DNA from: Pseudoduganella dura
Lineage (GTDB): Bacteria; Pseudomonadota; Gammaproteobacteria; Burkholderiales; Burkholderiaceae_D
Assembly: GCF_009727155.1 (NCBI RefSeq)
Contig: NZ_WNWM01000002.1
Span: 6,448,001-6,512,000, forward strand
DNA: 64,000 nucleotides
Reading direction: 5' to 3'
Shown piece after piece: positions 1 to 9,215 of the stretch. The translations under genes were made by a program, and so were the position numbers. Position 1 is the stretch's first letter; each line of letters opens with the position of its first letter. The notes under the pieces were generated by a model. The model saw nothing but the letters and a program-made list of their open reading frames with translations, made no database searches and was not told the DNA's origin.

Positions 1-1428
1 GTCGATCTCCTCCTTCAGCAGGGCGATGCGGTGCTGCGCCCGTTCCAGGCGCTTGGTCGTGCGCACGATGCCCACGTAGTTCCACATCGAGCGGCGCAGC
101 TCGTCCCAGTTGTGGGCGATGACCACTTCCTCGTCGGCGTCGGTGACGCGGCTCTCGTCCCAGTCCGGCAGGTAGGGCGTGCCGTTCTTTTCCTTCGACA
201 GGATGTCCTGCGCGCATGCGCGGCCGATGACGACGCATTCGAGCAGCGAATTGCTCGCCAGGCGGTTGGCGCCGTGCAGGCCGGTGTACGCCGTCTCGCC
301 GACGGCATACAGGCCGGGCAGGTCGGTGCGGCCCAGCATGTCCGTGACGACGCCGCCGCATGTGTAGTGGGCGGCCGGTACGACGGGGATCGGTTCCTTC
401 GTGATGTCGATGCCCAGTTCGAGGCAGCGCGCGTAGATGGTGGGGAAGTGCTCGATCAGGAACTCGGCGCCCTTGTGGCTGATGTCGAGGTGGACATAAT
501 CGAGGCCGCGCTTCTTGATCTCGAAGTCGATCGCGCGCGCCACCACGTCGCGGGGGGCCAGTTCGGCGCGCGGATCGTGCGCCAGCATGAAGCGCTGGCC
601 GGCCGCCGCGCCGGCCTCGGGCGGCAGCTTCAGCAGGCCGCCTTCGCCGCGCATCGCTTCCGTGATCAGGAACGATTTCGCGTAAGGGTGATACAGGCAG
701 GTGGGGTGGAACTGGATGAACTCCATGTTGGCGACGCGGCAGCCGGCCCGCCAGGCCATCGCGATGCCGTCGCCGCTGGCGGTGTCCGGGTTGGTCGTGT
801 ACAGGTACACCTTGCCGGCACCGCCCGTGCACATCACCGTGTGTTCGGCCGCCACGGTGTGGACTTCGCCATTGCGCACGTCCTGCACATACAGGCCGTG
901 GCACTTCGGTTGCGCGTTGCGGCTCGACGGGCGGGGACCGAGCTTGTCCGACGTGATCAGGTCGATCGCGCAGTGGTGCTCGAACAGGGAGATGTTCGGG
1001 TGCGCGCGCACCTTCTCCTCCAGCGTGACCTGTACCGCGTGGCCCGTGGCATCGGCCGCGTGGATGATGCGGCGCTGGCTGTGGCCGCCCTCGCGCGTCA
1101 GGTGAAAGCCCAGTTCGGCCGTGGTGTCGCGGGTGAAGGGCACGCCCTGGGCAATCAGCCATTCGATCGCTTCGCGGCCATGTTCGACGATGTAGCGCGT
1201 GGCGCCTTCGTCGCACAGGCCGGCGCCGGCAACCAGCGTGTCGTCGATGTGTTCGGCGTGGCTGTCGCCGGAATCGAGGACGGCGGCAATGCCGCCCTGG
1301 GCCCAGTTGCTGGCCCCATCGAGCAGTTCGCGCTTGGAAATGATGGCAACCCGGCGCGTCTCGGCCAGGTGCAGGGCGACCGACAGGCCGGCCAGCCCGC
1401 TGCCGACAATGGCTACGTCAAATTTCAT
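1..1428 (-). CDS. nadB: L-aspartate oxidase, C-terminus cut by window edge
   Basis: NadB oxidises L-aspartate to iminoaspartate with FAD, the first step of de novo NAD synthesis; NadA then condenses the product to quinolinate. The minus strand reads ATG at 1428 (MKFDVAIVGSGLAGLS...), with the FAD dinucleotide-binding GSGLAG at residues 9-14, the succinate-dehydrogenase/NadB signature GANRLASNSLLE near residue 385, and HPTCLYHP and RGEGG in the substrate region. 476 codons are present and no stop occurs before the edge; the family is about 530 residues, so roughly 60 are missing. nadA and nadC lie 60 kb away at the other end of the window. The 181 bp to the next gene is a divergent promoter region. 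Confidence 0.95.
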   Translation of the reverse strand, partial: MKFDVAIVGSGLAGLSVALHLAETRRVAIISKRELLDGASNWAQGGIAAVLDSGDSHAEHIDDTLVAGAGLCDEGATRYIVEHGREAIEWLIAQGVPFTRDTTAELGFHLTREGGHSQRRIIHAADATGHAVQVTLEEKVRAHPNISLFEHHCAIDLITSDKLGPRPSSRNAQPKCHGLYVQDVRNGEVHTVAAEHTVMCTGGAGKVYLYTTNPDTASGDGIAMAWRAGCRVANMEFIQFHPTCLYHPYAKSFLITEAMRGEGGLLKLPPEAGAAAGQRFMLAHDPRAELAPRDVVARAIDFEIKKRGLDYVHLDISHKGAEFLIEHFPTIYARCLELGIDITKEPIPVVPAAHYTCGGVVTDMLGRTDLPGLYAVGETAYTGLHGANRLASNSLLECVVIGRACAQDILSKEKNGTPYLPDWDESRVTDADEEVVIAHNWDELRRSMWNYVGIVRTTKRLERAQHRIALLKEEID

Positions 1429-1609
1429 GGTGAGAAAGGTATTTTTGGCGGTAAAGACTCAAGACTATAGACCATTTGCAAACTTGCGTCATGCCCGGGG
1501 CTGTTTTGCGCCGTCTCAACGCCGGCATGGCTGAGGTACGGCATCATGGCTGAGCCATCCATAGCGTGATGGCGGTTGCGCCCACCGGACGGGCGGGGGA
1601 GCTTTGACC

Positions 1610-2989
1610 GTGATCCGGATTTTCAACCACTATGTTTCGCGCACCGGTTTCATTCTGCTGCTGTTCGAAATGCTGATCCTGCATGCCGCCGCCAGCGCGA
1701 CGGCACTGCTCTGGAGCGGCACGCCCCGCGGCAGTTCGGATGCCTACCTGACAGGCATGCTGTTCGCGCTCGTCAACGTGTTCGCCATGAGCACGCTCGG
1801 CCTGTACCAGCAGCTGTTCCGCGAAGATCTGCGCGGTGCTCTGATGCGCATACCGCCCGCGTTCGCGGTGGGCTTCGTGCTGCTGTCGGCGTTGATGGAG
1901 GTCACGCCGGCGATCGATCTCGGTCGCGCGACGGGGCTTGCGTTCGTGCTGGGCGGCGCCTGCGTGCTGATGACGCGCGTGCTGCTCTTTACATCGGCGC
2001 AATCCGACATCCTCGTGGAGCGCCTGATCCTGATCGGCGCGGGCGCGCTGGCCCGCGAATGCCTCGAGCTGGCCGCCACGCGCGGCGGGCCGCGCCGCTT
2101 CGATGTGGTCGGCTGCATCGCGATGCCCAACGAGGAGCGGTGCGTACCTGCCGCCAAGGTCCTGAAGCCCGGCGAATCCCTGCTGACGCTGGCGCGGCGG
2201 CATGGCGCGAACGAACTGGTGATCTCCGTGACCGATCGGCGCAATGGCGCCTATCCGGTGCGCGAACTGCTCGATTGCGCGCTCGGCGGCGTGCGCGTGA
2301 CGGATGCCGCGGCATTCTTCGAACGCGAGGCCAGCCAGATCCGCGTCGATTCGCTGCAACCGAGCTATCTGATTCATGGCGGGGGGTTCGACCAGAGTTT
2401 CCTGCGCGCTTTCGTCAAGCGCTCGTTCGACCTGGTTGCGAGTGCCGCGATCTGCGCCGCGACGCTGCCGGTGATGCTGCTGGCGGCGCTGTGCATCGTG
2501 GTCGAGGACGGCGGGCCGGTGATTTTCCGGCAGGATCGGGTCGGCAAGAACGGCCGCGTGTTCCAGGTATTGAAATTTCGCAGCATGGGAATGGATGCGG
2601 AGAGCGACGGCAAACCCCGCTGGGCCAGTGCCGCCGATCCGCGCGTGACACGCGTGGGACACTGGCTGCGCAAGCTGCGCATCGACGAGTTGCCGCAGAT
2701 GTTCAACGTGTTTCGCGGCGAGATGAGCTTCGTCGGCCCACGCCCCGAGAGGGCCTATTTCGTCGAGCAGCTGGAGCGCGACATCGCCTATTACGATGTG
2801 CGTCACAGCATCAAGCCCGGCATCACCGGCCTTGCGCAGGTGCGATACCAGTACGGTGCGTCGGTCGAAGACGCGGTGCGCAAGCTGCAGTACGACCTGT
2901 ACTACGTAAAAAACAACAGCCTTTTCCTGGACCTGCTGATCCTGATCGATACGGTGCAGGTCGTCCTGTCGGGCAAAGGCGCCCGGTGA
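1610..2989 (+). CDS. XrtA/PEP-CTERM system priming sugar transferase (TIGR03013/EpsB type)
   Basis: A polyisoprenyl-phosphate sugar-1-phosphate transferase that should start exopolysaccharide repeat units on the inner membrane lipid carrier. The N-terminal half holds several hydrophobic segments and a nucleotide-binding-like region (LILIGAGALARECLE). From about residue 268 comes the bacterial sugar transferase domain: KRSFDLVAS, a membrane segment, FRQDRVGKNGR, LKFRSM, DELPQMFNV and GPRPE. I chose GTG 1610 (MIRIFNHYVSRTG) because GGGGGAG at 1595-1601 sits 8 nt upstream; an in-frame TTG at 1604 is too close to that site. The stop overlaps the prsK start (TGATG), so the genes are translationally coupled. 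Length (459 aa) and start sequence fit the exosortase-A associated family rather than generic WcaJ. Confidence 0.9.
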   Translation: MIRIFNHYVSRTGFILLLFEMLILHAAASATALLWSGTPRGSSDAYLTGMLFALVNVFAMSTLGLYQQLFREDLRGALMRIPPAFAVGFVLLSALMEVTPAIDLGRATGLAFVLGGACVLMTRVLLFTSAQSDILVERLILIGAGALARECLELAATRGGPRRFDVVGCIAMPNEERCVPAAKVLKPGESLLTLARRHGANELVISVTDRRNGAYPVRELLDCALGGVRVTDAAAFFEREASQIRVDSLQPSYLIHGGGFDQSFLRAFVKRSFDLVASAAICAATLPVMLLAALCIVVEDGGPVIFRQDRVGKNGRVFQVLKFRSMGMDAESDGKPRWASAADPRVTRVGHWLRKLRIDELPQMFNVFRGEMSFVGPRPERAYFVEQLERDIAYYDVRHSIKPGITGLAQVRYQYGASVEDAVRKLQYDLYYVKNNSLFLDLLILIDTVQVVLSGKGAR

Positions 2990-5064
2990 TGGCTGGGGAG
3001 GCACTGGTGGCTTCGGCCAGCCATGGCATCGGTGCCGCGGCGTTTGCCGCGTTTTCCCTGTTGCTGCTGCTGGGCCGTCGTGCGCACGGCCAGCATCGGC
3101 TGCTGCTGGCCGCCTGCCTGCTCACCGCCACCTGGTCGGCAGTTACCGCGCTGCACAATTACACGGTGTTCGGGCTCGACATGGCCCAGGTGGCGCGTGT
3201 ACTGGAAACCCTGCGCACCACTGCGTGGCTCGTCTTCCTGCTGTTGCTGCTGGCGTCTTCCGGGCTGCTGCCGGCGAAGCGCCTGCTGGCGGTGGTGGCG
3301 CTGCTGGGCACGACCCAGCTGGCCACGGGCGAACTGGCGCCGGTGGCGATCGTGCTGGCCGACGTTGCACCGCAGCGGTCCGCCGACCCCGCCCTGATCG
3401 GCATGATCGCGTCAAGCCTGCTGCTGGCGGTGGTGGGAATCCTGCTGGTCGAACAGCTGTATCGCGGCACCCCGCCGGGCGAACGGTGGGGCATCAAGTT
3501 CGCGTGCCTGGCACTCGGCACGCTGTTCGTCTACGATTTCTACCTGTACAGCGACGCCTTGCTGTTCCGCCGCGTGCAGCCCGATATCTGGGCGGCGCGC
3601 GGGCTGGTGGACGCGCTGTGCGTGCCCCTGCTGGCGATCACCGCGGGGCGCAACCCGGGCTGGAAGCTGGGATTGGCCCTGTCGCGCAAGATCGTGCTGC
3701 GCTCGGCGGGCCTGGTCGGCTGCGCCGTCTACCTGCTGGCGATGGCGGCCGGCGGCTGGTATCTGCGCAGCGTCGGTGGCGCATGGGGCCCCGTGATGCA
3801 GCTGATCTGCCTTTGCGGGGCCGGTTTGCTGCTGGCGGGCGTGCTGTTCTCCGGTGCCGCGCGGGCGCGGCTGCGGGTCTTCATCAGCAAGCATTTCTAC
3901 CAGGCGCACTTCGATTACCGCGATGAATGGCGCCGCTTTACCCAGGCGCTGTCCGAGGGCGGTCCCACGCCCGGCGAGCGCGCGATCCAGGCCGTCGCGG
4001 CGCTGGTCGAAAGTCCGGCCGGCGCACTGTGGCTCCGGCGCGACGGGGCCTTCGAACCCGCGGCGATCTGGAACGTACCGGTCCAGATCGCGACGGAACC
4101 GGATGGCAGCGCCTTCTGCCGGCTGCTGCAGGAGCGCCAGTGGATCGTCGAGGCGTCGCACACGCCGCGGCACGCCGAGGGACCGTTGCCGGCCTGGCTG
4201 CACGGCATTCCCGGCTTGTGGCTGGTCGTGCCGCTGATGCTGCACGGACAACTGTTCGGCTTTGTCGCATTGACAGGGCCGCGCACGCCGGTCGCGCTGA
4301 ACTGGGAAGTGTTCGATCTGCTGCGGCTGGCGGGCAGCCAGGCTGCCAGCTGCCTGGCCCACGGCGAACTGGCGGAGCGGCTGGCCGTCGCCCGCCAGTT
4401 CGAATCGTTCAACCGGATGACCACGTTCGTCGTCCATGACCTGAAGAACCTCCTCTCGCAGCACTCGTTGCTGCTGGCGAACGCCCAGCGGCACAAGGCC
4501 AACCCCGAATTCCAGGAGGACATGCTGGCCACGCTCGCACATTCCGTCCACAAGATGACGGCCATGCTGCAGCGCCTGTCCCGTGGCGATCACGCCACCC
4601 ACAGCGCGCCGCATGTGCTGGCGGAGGTGTTGCGCCGGGCGATCCGCGGCTACGAAGCAGCGCAGCCGCGCCCGGTTCTCGAGATCGCCGACGAGACGCT
4701 GCTTGCCTTGGTAGATGGGCATCGGCTGGAACGCACGGTTGCGCATCTGCTGCAAAACGCGGTCGAGGCCACGCCGCCGGACGGCAGCATCGCCGTGACC
4801 CTGCGCCGGCAGGACGAGTGCGCCGTCATCGAAGTGCGCGACACGGGCAGCGGCATGACCGAGGCGTTCATGCGCGAACGGCTGTTCCGTCCCTTTGAGA
4901 CAACGAAGGCGGCGGGCATGGGAATCGGCGTTTATGAAAGCCGCGAATACCTCCGCGAACTGGGCGGCCGGCTCGACGCGGACAGCCGGCCTGGCGGCGG
5001 CAGCACGTTCCGCATCATGCTGCCGCTGCAGGCGGCGCTGGAAAGAGTGCCGGCGACGGCCTGA
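2989..5064 (+). CDS. prsK: XrtA/PEP-CTERM system histidine kinase PrsK
   Basis: Sensor kinase of the PEP-CTERM regulatory pair. The first ~300 residues are a run of hydrophobic membrane segments, followed by a GAF-like domain (about 335-470). A histidine-kinase core follows: VHDLKNLLSQ with the phospho-acceptor His near 483, an N-box LLQNAVEATP near 589, DTGSGM near 618, an F-box LFRPFETTK and GMGIGVYESREY. The 691 aa length fits the PrsK family. ATG 2989 overlaps the preceding stop. An alternative in-frame GTG at 3007 would give a slightly shorter protein. prsR follows after 22 bp, so kinase and regulator form one operon. The stimulus cannot be told from sequence. Confidence 0.92.
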   Translation: MAGEALVASASHGIGAAAFAAFSLLLLLGRRAHGQHRLLLAACLLTATWSAVTALHNYTVFGLDMAQVARVLETLRTTAWLVFLLLLLASSGLLPAKRLLAVVALLGTTQLATGELAPVAIVLADVAPQRSADPALIGMIASSLLLAVVGILLVEQLYRGTPPGERWGIKFACLALGTLFVYDFYLYSDALLFRRVQPDIWAARGLVDALCVPLLAITAGRNPGWKLGLALSRKIVLRSAGLVGCAVYLLAMAAGGWYLRSVGGAWGPVMQLICLCGAGLLLAGVLFSGAARARLRVFISKHFYQAHFDYRDEWRRFTQALSEGGPTPGERAIQAVAALVESPAGALWLRRDGAFEPAAIWNVPVQIATEPDGSAFCRLLQERQWIVEASHTPRHAEGPLPAWLHGIPGLWLVVPLMLHGQLFGFVALTGPRTPVALNWEVFDLLRLAGSQAASCLAHGELAERLAVARQFESFNRMTTFVVHDLKNLLSQHSLLLANAQRHKANPEFQEDMLATLAHSVHKMTAMLQRLSRGDHATHSAPHVLAEVLRRAIRGYEAAQPRPVLEIADETLLALVDGHRLERTVAHLLQNAVEATPPDGSIAVTLRRQDECAVIEVRDTGSGMTEAFMRERLFRPFETTKAAGMGIGVYESREYLRELGGRLDADSRPGGGSTFRIMLPLQAALERVPATA

Positions 5065-5086
5065 CATGGTGACAAGGGAGATGGAA

Positions 5087-6433
5087 ATGCCAAAGCGGAA
5101 GCTACTGGTGGTGGAAGATGATACGGGGCTGCAGAGACAGCTGCGCTGGAGCCTCGACGAGTATGACGTGCTCGCCGCCGGCGACCGTGAAATGGCGTTG
5201 ACGCTGCTGCGCCGTCACCAGCCGACGGTCGTGACGATGGACCTCGGCCTGCCACCCGACGCCGATGGCGCCAGCGAAGGGTTGGCGCTGCTTCAGCAGA
5301 TCCTGGCCATCGCACCGGATACGAAGATCGTGGTGCTGTCGGGCAACCGGGATCGCGCCAATGTGTTGAAAGCCATCGCGATGGGTGCCTACGATTTCCA
5401 CCAGAAACCGCTCGACGCCGATCTGCTGCGGCTGGTGATCGAGCGGGCATTCTTCCTGTACGGCGTCCAGCAGGACAACCGCCGCATGCTGCAGATCGAG
5501 ACCGACTCCCCGCTGGCGGGCATCATCAGCCGCGATCCGGGCATGCTGAAGGTATGCCGCAGCGTGGAGAAGGTGGCGCCGTCGTCGGCGACGGTACTGT
5601 TGCTGGGGGCTTCCGGCAGCGGCAAGGAACTGATCGCGCGCGGCCTGCACCGGATGTCGGCGCGGCATGACAAGCGATTCGTCGCCATCAACTGCGCGGC
5701 AATTCCGGAACACCTGCTGGAAAGCGAGTTGTTCGGCTATGAAAAGGGCGCTTTCACGGGCGCGGTCAAGCAGACGCCGGGCAAGATCGAGCTGGCCCAG
5801 GGCGGCACGTTCTTCCTCGACGAGATCGGCGACATGGCGATGGCATTGCAGGCCAAGTTGCTGCGCTTCCTGCAGGAACGCGTGATCGAGCGCGTGGGCG
5901 GGCGCAGCGAGATTCCCGTCGACGTCCGCATCGTTTGCGCCACCCACCGCAACCTGAAAGGGCTGGTCAACGACGGCACGTTCCGCGAAGACCTGTTCTA
6001 CCGGCTCAGCGAAATCGTGCTCGTCATTCCTTCGCTGCGCGATCGCGTGGGCGATGCCGTGCTGCTGGCACAGCACTTCAAGAGCCGCTTCTGCGCCAGC
6101 GAGGGCCGGGCCACGATGCACTTCAGTCCCGATGCGCTGCTGGCCATCGAAGCCTACGGCTGGCCGGGAAACGTGCGAGAAATGGAGAACTGCATCAAGC
6201 GCGCGGTGATCATGGCGGAAGGAACCCAGATTACCGCGGCCGACCTGGGCTTGCCGGAAACCGCCGCGGCCGACGAGACCATCGATCTGCGCACGGCGCG
6301 CGATGCCGCCGAATACAAGGTCATGGTGAAGGCACTTGCACGCTCCGGCGGAAACATCGCGAAGGCAGCGGAAATGCTCGGCGTCAGCCGGCCAACGCTC
6401 TACGACCTGATGGCCCACCACGGCATCAAGTAA
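5087..6433 (+). CDS. prsR: PEP-CTERM-box sigma-54 response regulator PrsR
   Basis: NtrC-type activator paired with PrsK. It has a receiver domain (LLVVEDD, phospho-Asp in VTMDLGLPP near residue 52, conserved Lys in FHQKPLD), a sigma-54 AAA+ domain with Walker A GASGSGKE near 173, the sigma-54 contact loop GAFTGA near 221 and GTFFLDEIGD, and a C-terminal Fis-type helix-turn-helix (NIAKAAEMLGVSRPTLYDL). I chose ATG 5087 (MPKRKLLVV) because AAGGGAG at 5074-5080 lies 6 nt upstream; ATGs at 5066 and 5081 are in frame but badly spaced. Known role of the family: activating PEP-CTERM genes together with RpoN. A matching sigma-54 promoter is visible at 18490-18505. Confidence 0.93.
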   Translation: MPKRKLLVVEDDTGLQRQLRWSLDEYDVLAAGDREMALTLLRRHQPTVVTMDLGLPPDADGASEGLALLQQILAIAPDTKIVVLSGNRDRANVLKAIAMGAYDFHQKPLDADLLRLVIERAFFLYGVQQDNRRMLQIETDSPLAGIISRDPGMLKVCRSVEKVAPSSATVLLLGASGSGKELIARGLHRMSARHDKRFVAINCAAIPEHLLESELFGYEKGAFTGAVKQTPGKIELAQGGTFFLDEIGDMAMALQAKLLRFLQERVIERVGGRSEIPVDVRIVCATHRNLKGLVNDGTFREDLFYRLSEIVLVIPSLRDRVGDAVLLAQHFKSRFCASEGRATMHFSPDALLAIEAYGWPGNVREMENCIKRAVIMAEGTQITAADLGLPETAAADETIDLRTARDAAEYKVMVKALARSGGNIAKAAEMLGVSRPTLYDLMAHHGIK

Positions 6434-6459
6434 GCTGCCGGCCCGCGAGGGCCGGCAGC
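6434..6459. terminator. Hairpin between convergent genes
   Basis: A perfect 11-bp GC-rich stem (GCTGCCGGCCC and its complement) with a GCGA tetraloop starts directly after the prsR stop and ends 4 nt before the stop of the convergent TPR gene. There is no clear U-tract on either side. It probably serves as a two-way terminator or 3'-end stabiliser. Confidence 0.6.
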
Positions 6460-6463
6460 GGCT

Positions 6464-7081
6464 TCAATCCTTCCACTGGCCGGCAGCTTCCAGCTTGTTC
6501 TTCAGGCCCGGCATCGGGATGCCCAGTTCGTAGGCCAGCTTCGCCGCCTCGCGCGCCTTGTCGAAATTTTTCCGGCGCAGATGGACCAGGCCGAGGTTGT
6601 ACTGGTTCGTGGCATTGCCGGGTTCCAGCCTGGCCGCTTCCTCCAGCTGCGCCAGCGCGGCTTCTTCCTGGCCAAGTGCCAGCAAATAGGCGCCGAAGAT
6701 CGCGCGAACGCGCGCATCGTCCGGCCGGAACCGGATGGCACGGTCGAAATAGCATTCGGTTGAGTATTTCGCCCCTTTCGGCCGCGACGACTTTTCGCGC
6801 AGCGTCAGCCGCGCCAGCGATGTGAGCGCGCGATGGTGGTTGGCGAAGTGCTCGAGGGTGTACGCGATGTCGTCGCGAAGATACCCGGACTGGCCACGTT
6901 CGAGCCGCTCCACCTGGGGGGTGAAATGGAAGCGCTCGACGACATCGAGCTTTTGCCGATCGCCGGCGTTGGTGTAATCGCCTCCGCTGATCGTGTTGTT
7001 GAAGGCAGGGCAATCGGTCGCGGCGTGGGCTGCGGCTTGCCACAGTACGAGCGCGACAATCAGGGTTGGCCTGGATGGCAT
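6464..7081 (-). CDS. Secreted tetratricopeptide-repeat protein in the EPS locus
   Basis: A 205-aa protein from ATG 7081 (MPSRPTLIVALVLW) with a signal peptide of about 20 residues ending AAAHA, so probably periplasmic. The second half carries TPR-like helices (AIFGAYLLALGQEEAALAQL, NQYNLGLVHLRRKNFDKARE), suggesting a scaffold. It is the last gene of a minus-strand block with the O-ligase and the GNAT-like gene. Its start lies 22 nt inside the end of the GNAT-like gene, so it is probably translationally coupled. I do not recognise a named family. A role in assembling or exporting the polymer is inference from position only. Confidence 0.8.
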   Translation of the reverse strand: MPSRPTLIVALVLWQAAAHAATDCPAFNNTISGGDYTNAGDRQKLDVVERFHFTPQVERLERGQSGYLRDDIAYTLEHFANHHRALTSLARLTLREKSSRPKGAKYSTECYFDRAIRFRPDDARVRAIFGAYLLALGQEEAALAQLEEAARLEPGNATNQYNLGLVHLRRKNFDKAREAAKLAYELGIPMPGLKNKLEAAGQWKD

Positions 7082-7782
7082 AGGGACTCCCGCCTTGGCG
7101 CGTGTTCCAGCGCATCGGTGTTGAAACGCAGTTGCGGAACCGACTCCGCACTGAACGAAAAATGAACGTACGGCGCCTGGGTGGCAAGCATGCACTGCCA
7201 GCGCCCGATCGCCAGGAAGGTTGCACTGCCGAGCCGCACGGTTCCGAGCCGTGCGTGGGAGCGCAGCGAATCGGGGTTGAAGGCGGAGATCCGGCTGCAC
7301 GTCCAGCGTACGCCGCGGGCATGCAGCCGGAGGTGGGCTTCCTCCCACAGCCTGGAAAAAGTGGGGCCGAGGCGCAGGTGCGGCTGCACGAAAACGTCGT
7401 AGTCCCACGCCGAGTGAGGGGAGGCGAGACAGTACCGTACGCGCACTTCGTCTTCGCGATAGGCGCCGAACTGGTACCACAGGAAACCCGCCAGTTCGTT
7501 GCCGCGCCAGGCAGCGAGGCTGTGGCCGCCCTGGCGGAAGCGTGCCGCCAGCACATCGCGCGGCCGGGGATAACCCCACGGCACGTCGCCCAGCACCGAC
7601 AGCGGACGGATCCGGATCGCGCGCCCCCACCCGGCACGGGCCGGATTGGCCGCCACGCGCTGCGCGACGAAGTAGTAGCGATACAGGCGCAACGGGGTTT
7701 GCCGCAACGAGCGCGCCACGCCGTACATCAGGGCATTGAACCAGCCCAGTTCCGTGATGGATTTGAGGAAGCGATTGTTCAT
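7060..7782 (-). CDS. GNAT-like acyltransferase of the EPS locus
   Basis: A 240-aa protein from ATG 7782 (MNNRFLKSITE). The centre and C-terminus have a GNAT-like pattern: an acetyl-CoA-loop-like stretch RLGPTFSRLW, then a long helix, then ISAFNPDSLRSHARLG, which resembles the N-x2-S-x3-H-x-x-LG ending of N-acetyltransferases. It could acylate a sugar or sugar nucleotide of the polymer, but the substrate cannot be read from sequence. The start is 4 nt after the stop of the O-ligase gene, with GGAGG about 12 nt upstream, inside the end of that gene. It overlaps the following TPR gene by 22 nt. Confidence 0.65.
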   Translation of the reverse strand: MNNRFLKSITELGWFNALMYGVARSLRQTPLRLYRYYFVAQRVAANPARAGWGRAIRIRPLSVLGDVPWGYPRPRDVLAARFRQGGHSLAAWRGNELAGFLWYQFGAYREDEVRVRYCLASPHSAWDYDVFVQPHLRLGPTFSRLWEEAHLRLHARGVRWTCSRISAFNPDSLRSHARLGTVRLGSATFLAIGRWQCMLATQAPYVHFSFSAESVPQLRFNTDALEHAPRRESLCHPGQP

Positions 7783-7786
7783 CGCT

Positions 7787-9121
7787 TCATTTAACCTCCG
7801 GCCCGGTGCCTCTCCCTTGTGGCGGCGCAACGTTGTGACCGACTGGCGCACGAGGATGGCGCAGGCGCGACACAGGCGCCGGCACCATGCCGAGCTGTTG
7901 CTGCACCACCGTGCGGGTGACCATGATGGCGACCATCAGGTAGTACGGTACATCCCAATACAGCAGGCTGAGGAACGCGCCGCCGACGGCGAAGCCGATC
8001 AGGCTTGCCTGGATCATCGCGGCCAGCGAGGTGGCCCACTGCAGGTCCGCGCGGCCCCGGCTGTGCCGGACGATCCAGGCCGCGTACCGCCACGTCAGCA
8101 AGCCAAGAGTCAGGTACAGGGCGAGGCCGACGAAGCCGTGTTCGCCCAACACCTGGAAGTAGATGCTGTGGGCGGCATGCACGCCCGACGGATCGGGCGC
8201 ATACATCGCGAACGTCACCGGCTCGTACAGCGAGAAGCCGCCGCCGAAGAAACGGTCGCAGGCAAGGTTGAACGCCATGTGCCATGCATTGATGCGCCCC
8301 ATCGCCGAACCGTCGGACTGGTACTCGGCGATCGTGTCCATCCGGGCGCTCCACTGCTCGGGCATGAACAGCAGCGCGAGCGGAACCAGCATCACCAGCA
8401 AGGCGGCGCCGGCCATCTTGTGCCGGCTCTTCTTCCACATGAAGGCCAGCATCGCGACGATGGCCAGGACGCCGCCGCGCGAATAGCTGCCCAGCGCGGC
8501 AAGCGCGCACAGCCCCATCGAGAGCAGCATCAGATGGCGCATCCACCGCTTCGGCAGCTCCTGCATCAGGTAGTACATCAGCGGGATCGTCATGATCAGG
8601 GCCAGCGCCAGCGCGTTGTTGTCGCCGATGAAGGTGCCGAGCGGCCCCCAGACACGCTGGTTGCCGCCGCTGCGGGCCGTGAAAATGCCGCCCTTGACAC
8701 CGTAGTAGCCCAGCGAGATCACCAGCACCCAGATCAGCTGGCGGACATGTTCGCGTTTTTTGATCACCATCATCACCACGAAAGTCATCAGCATGATCTT
8801 CATTACCTTGTTCCATTGCCCCCATGCCGCGTTGGGAATCAGTGCGAACAGCGTCGTGATGTTCATCCAGATGACGAACATGATCAATGTGACGGTGATC
8901 GGCGTCATCGGCAGGGTGTTCTTTTCGCGTGACTTGAGCAGGCTGAGCAGGGTGACGCCGGCGATCAGTTGGGCGAACGGGAAGGTGGTGGCGAAGCCCC
9001 AGCCCTGCGTATGCGGATTCATGACGCTGATCCAGACCCACATCAGGCCGCCGATAACGGGGCGTTGCAGGGCAAAGGGAAGGCCACCAAGAACCAGGAG
9101 GGTAACGAAGATGTCGCGCAT
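7787..9121 (-). CDS. Exosortase-A-associated O-glycosylation ligase / Wzy-like membrane protein (TIGR03097 type)
   Basis: A 444-aa polytopic membrane protein of the O-antigen ligase/polymerase superfamily. It starts MRDIFVTLLVLGG and has about ten hydrophobic segments, the conserved NPHTQGWGFA near the N-terminus, a large loop with GDNNALALAL, and LGSYSRGGVLA in the ligase-signature region. Family knowledge: this subfamily is restricted to genomes with exosortase A and is thought either to polymerise the repeat unit or to transfer glycan to protein. I chose ATG 9121 because AAGGA sits about 5 nt upstream; an in-frame TTG eight codons earlier lacks support. It is divergent from the GT2-GT4 gene across 94 bp and leads the minus-strand block. 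Confidence 0.88.
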   Translation of the reverse strand: MRDIFVTLLVLGGLPFALQRPVIGGLMWVWISVMNPHTQGWGFATTFPFAQLIAGVTLLSLLKSREKNTLPMTPITVTLIMFVIWMNITTLFALIPNAAWGQWNKVMKIMLMTFVVMMVIKKREHVRQLIWVLVISLGYYGVKGGIFTARSGGNQRVWGPLGTFIGDNNALALALIMTIPLMYYLMQELPKRWMRHLMLLSMGLCALAALGSYSRGGVLAIVAMLAFMWKKSRHKMAGAALLVMLVPLALLFMPEQWSARMDTIAEYQSDGSAMGRINAWHMAFNLACDRFFGGGFSLYEPVTFAMYAPDPSGVHAAHSIYFQVLGEHGFVGLALYLTLGLLTWRYAAWIVRHSRGRADLQWATSLAAMIQASLIGFAVGGAFLSLLYWDVPYYLMVAIMVTRTVVQQQLGMVPAPVSRLRHPRAPVGHNVAPPQGRGTGPEVK

Positions 9122-9215
9122 GGCTTCCTTCTTGACGGCGCTCAACGAAGTTAAAAGGCCCGCCAGTACACTGGTTCAGCCCGGCAGTCCATCATACGTC
9201 GGAGGAGGAACACCC

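Noticed and set aside
1528..1543. Sigma-54-like TGGCTGAGGTACGGCA upstream of the priming glycosyltransferase
   Set aside because: GG and GC spacing is right, but it matches only about 7 of 12 consensus bases, and ATGGCTGAG is simply repeated nearby.
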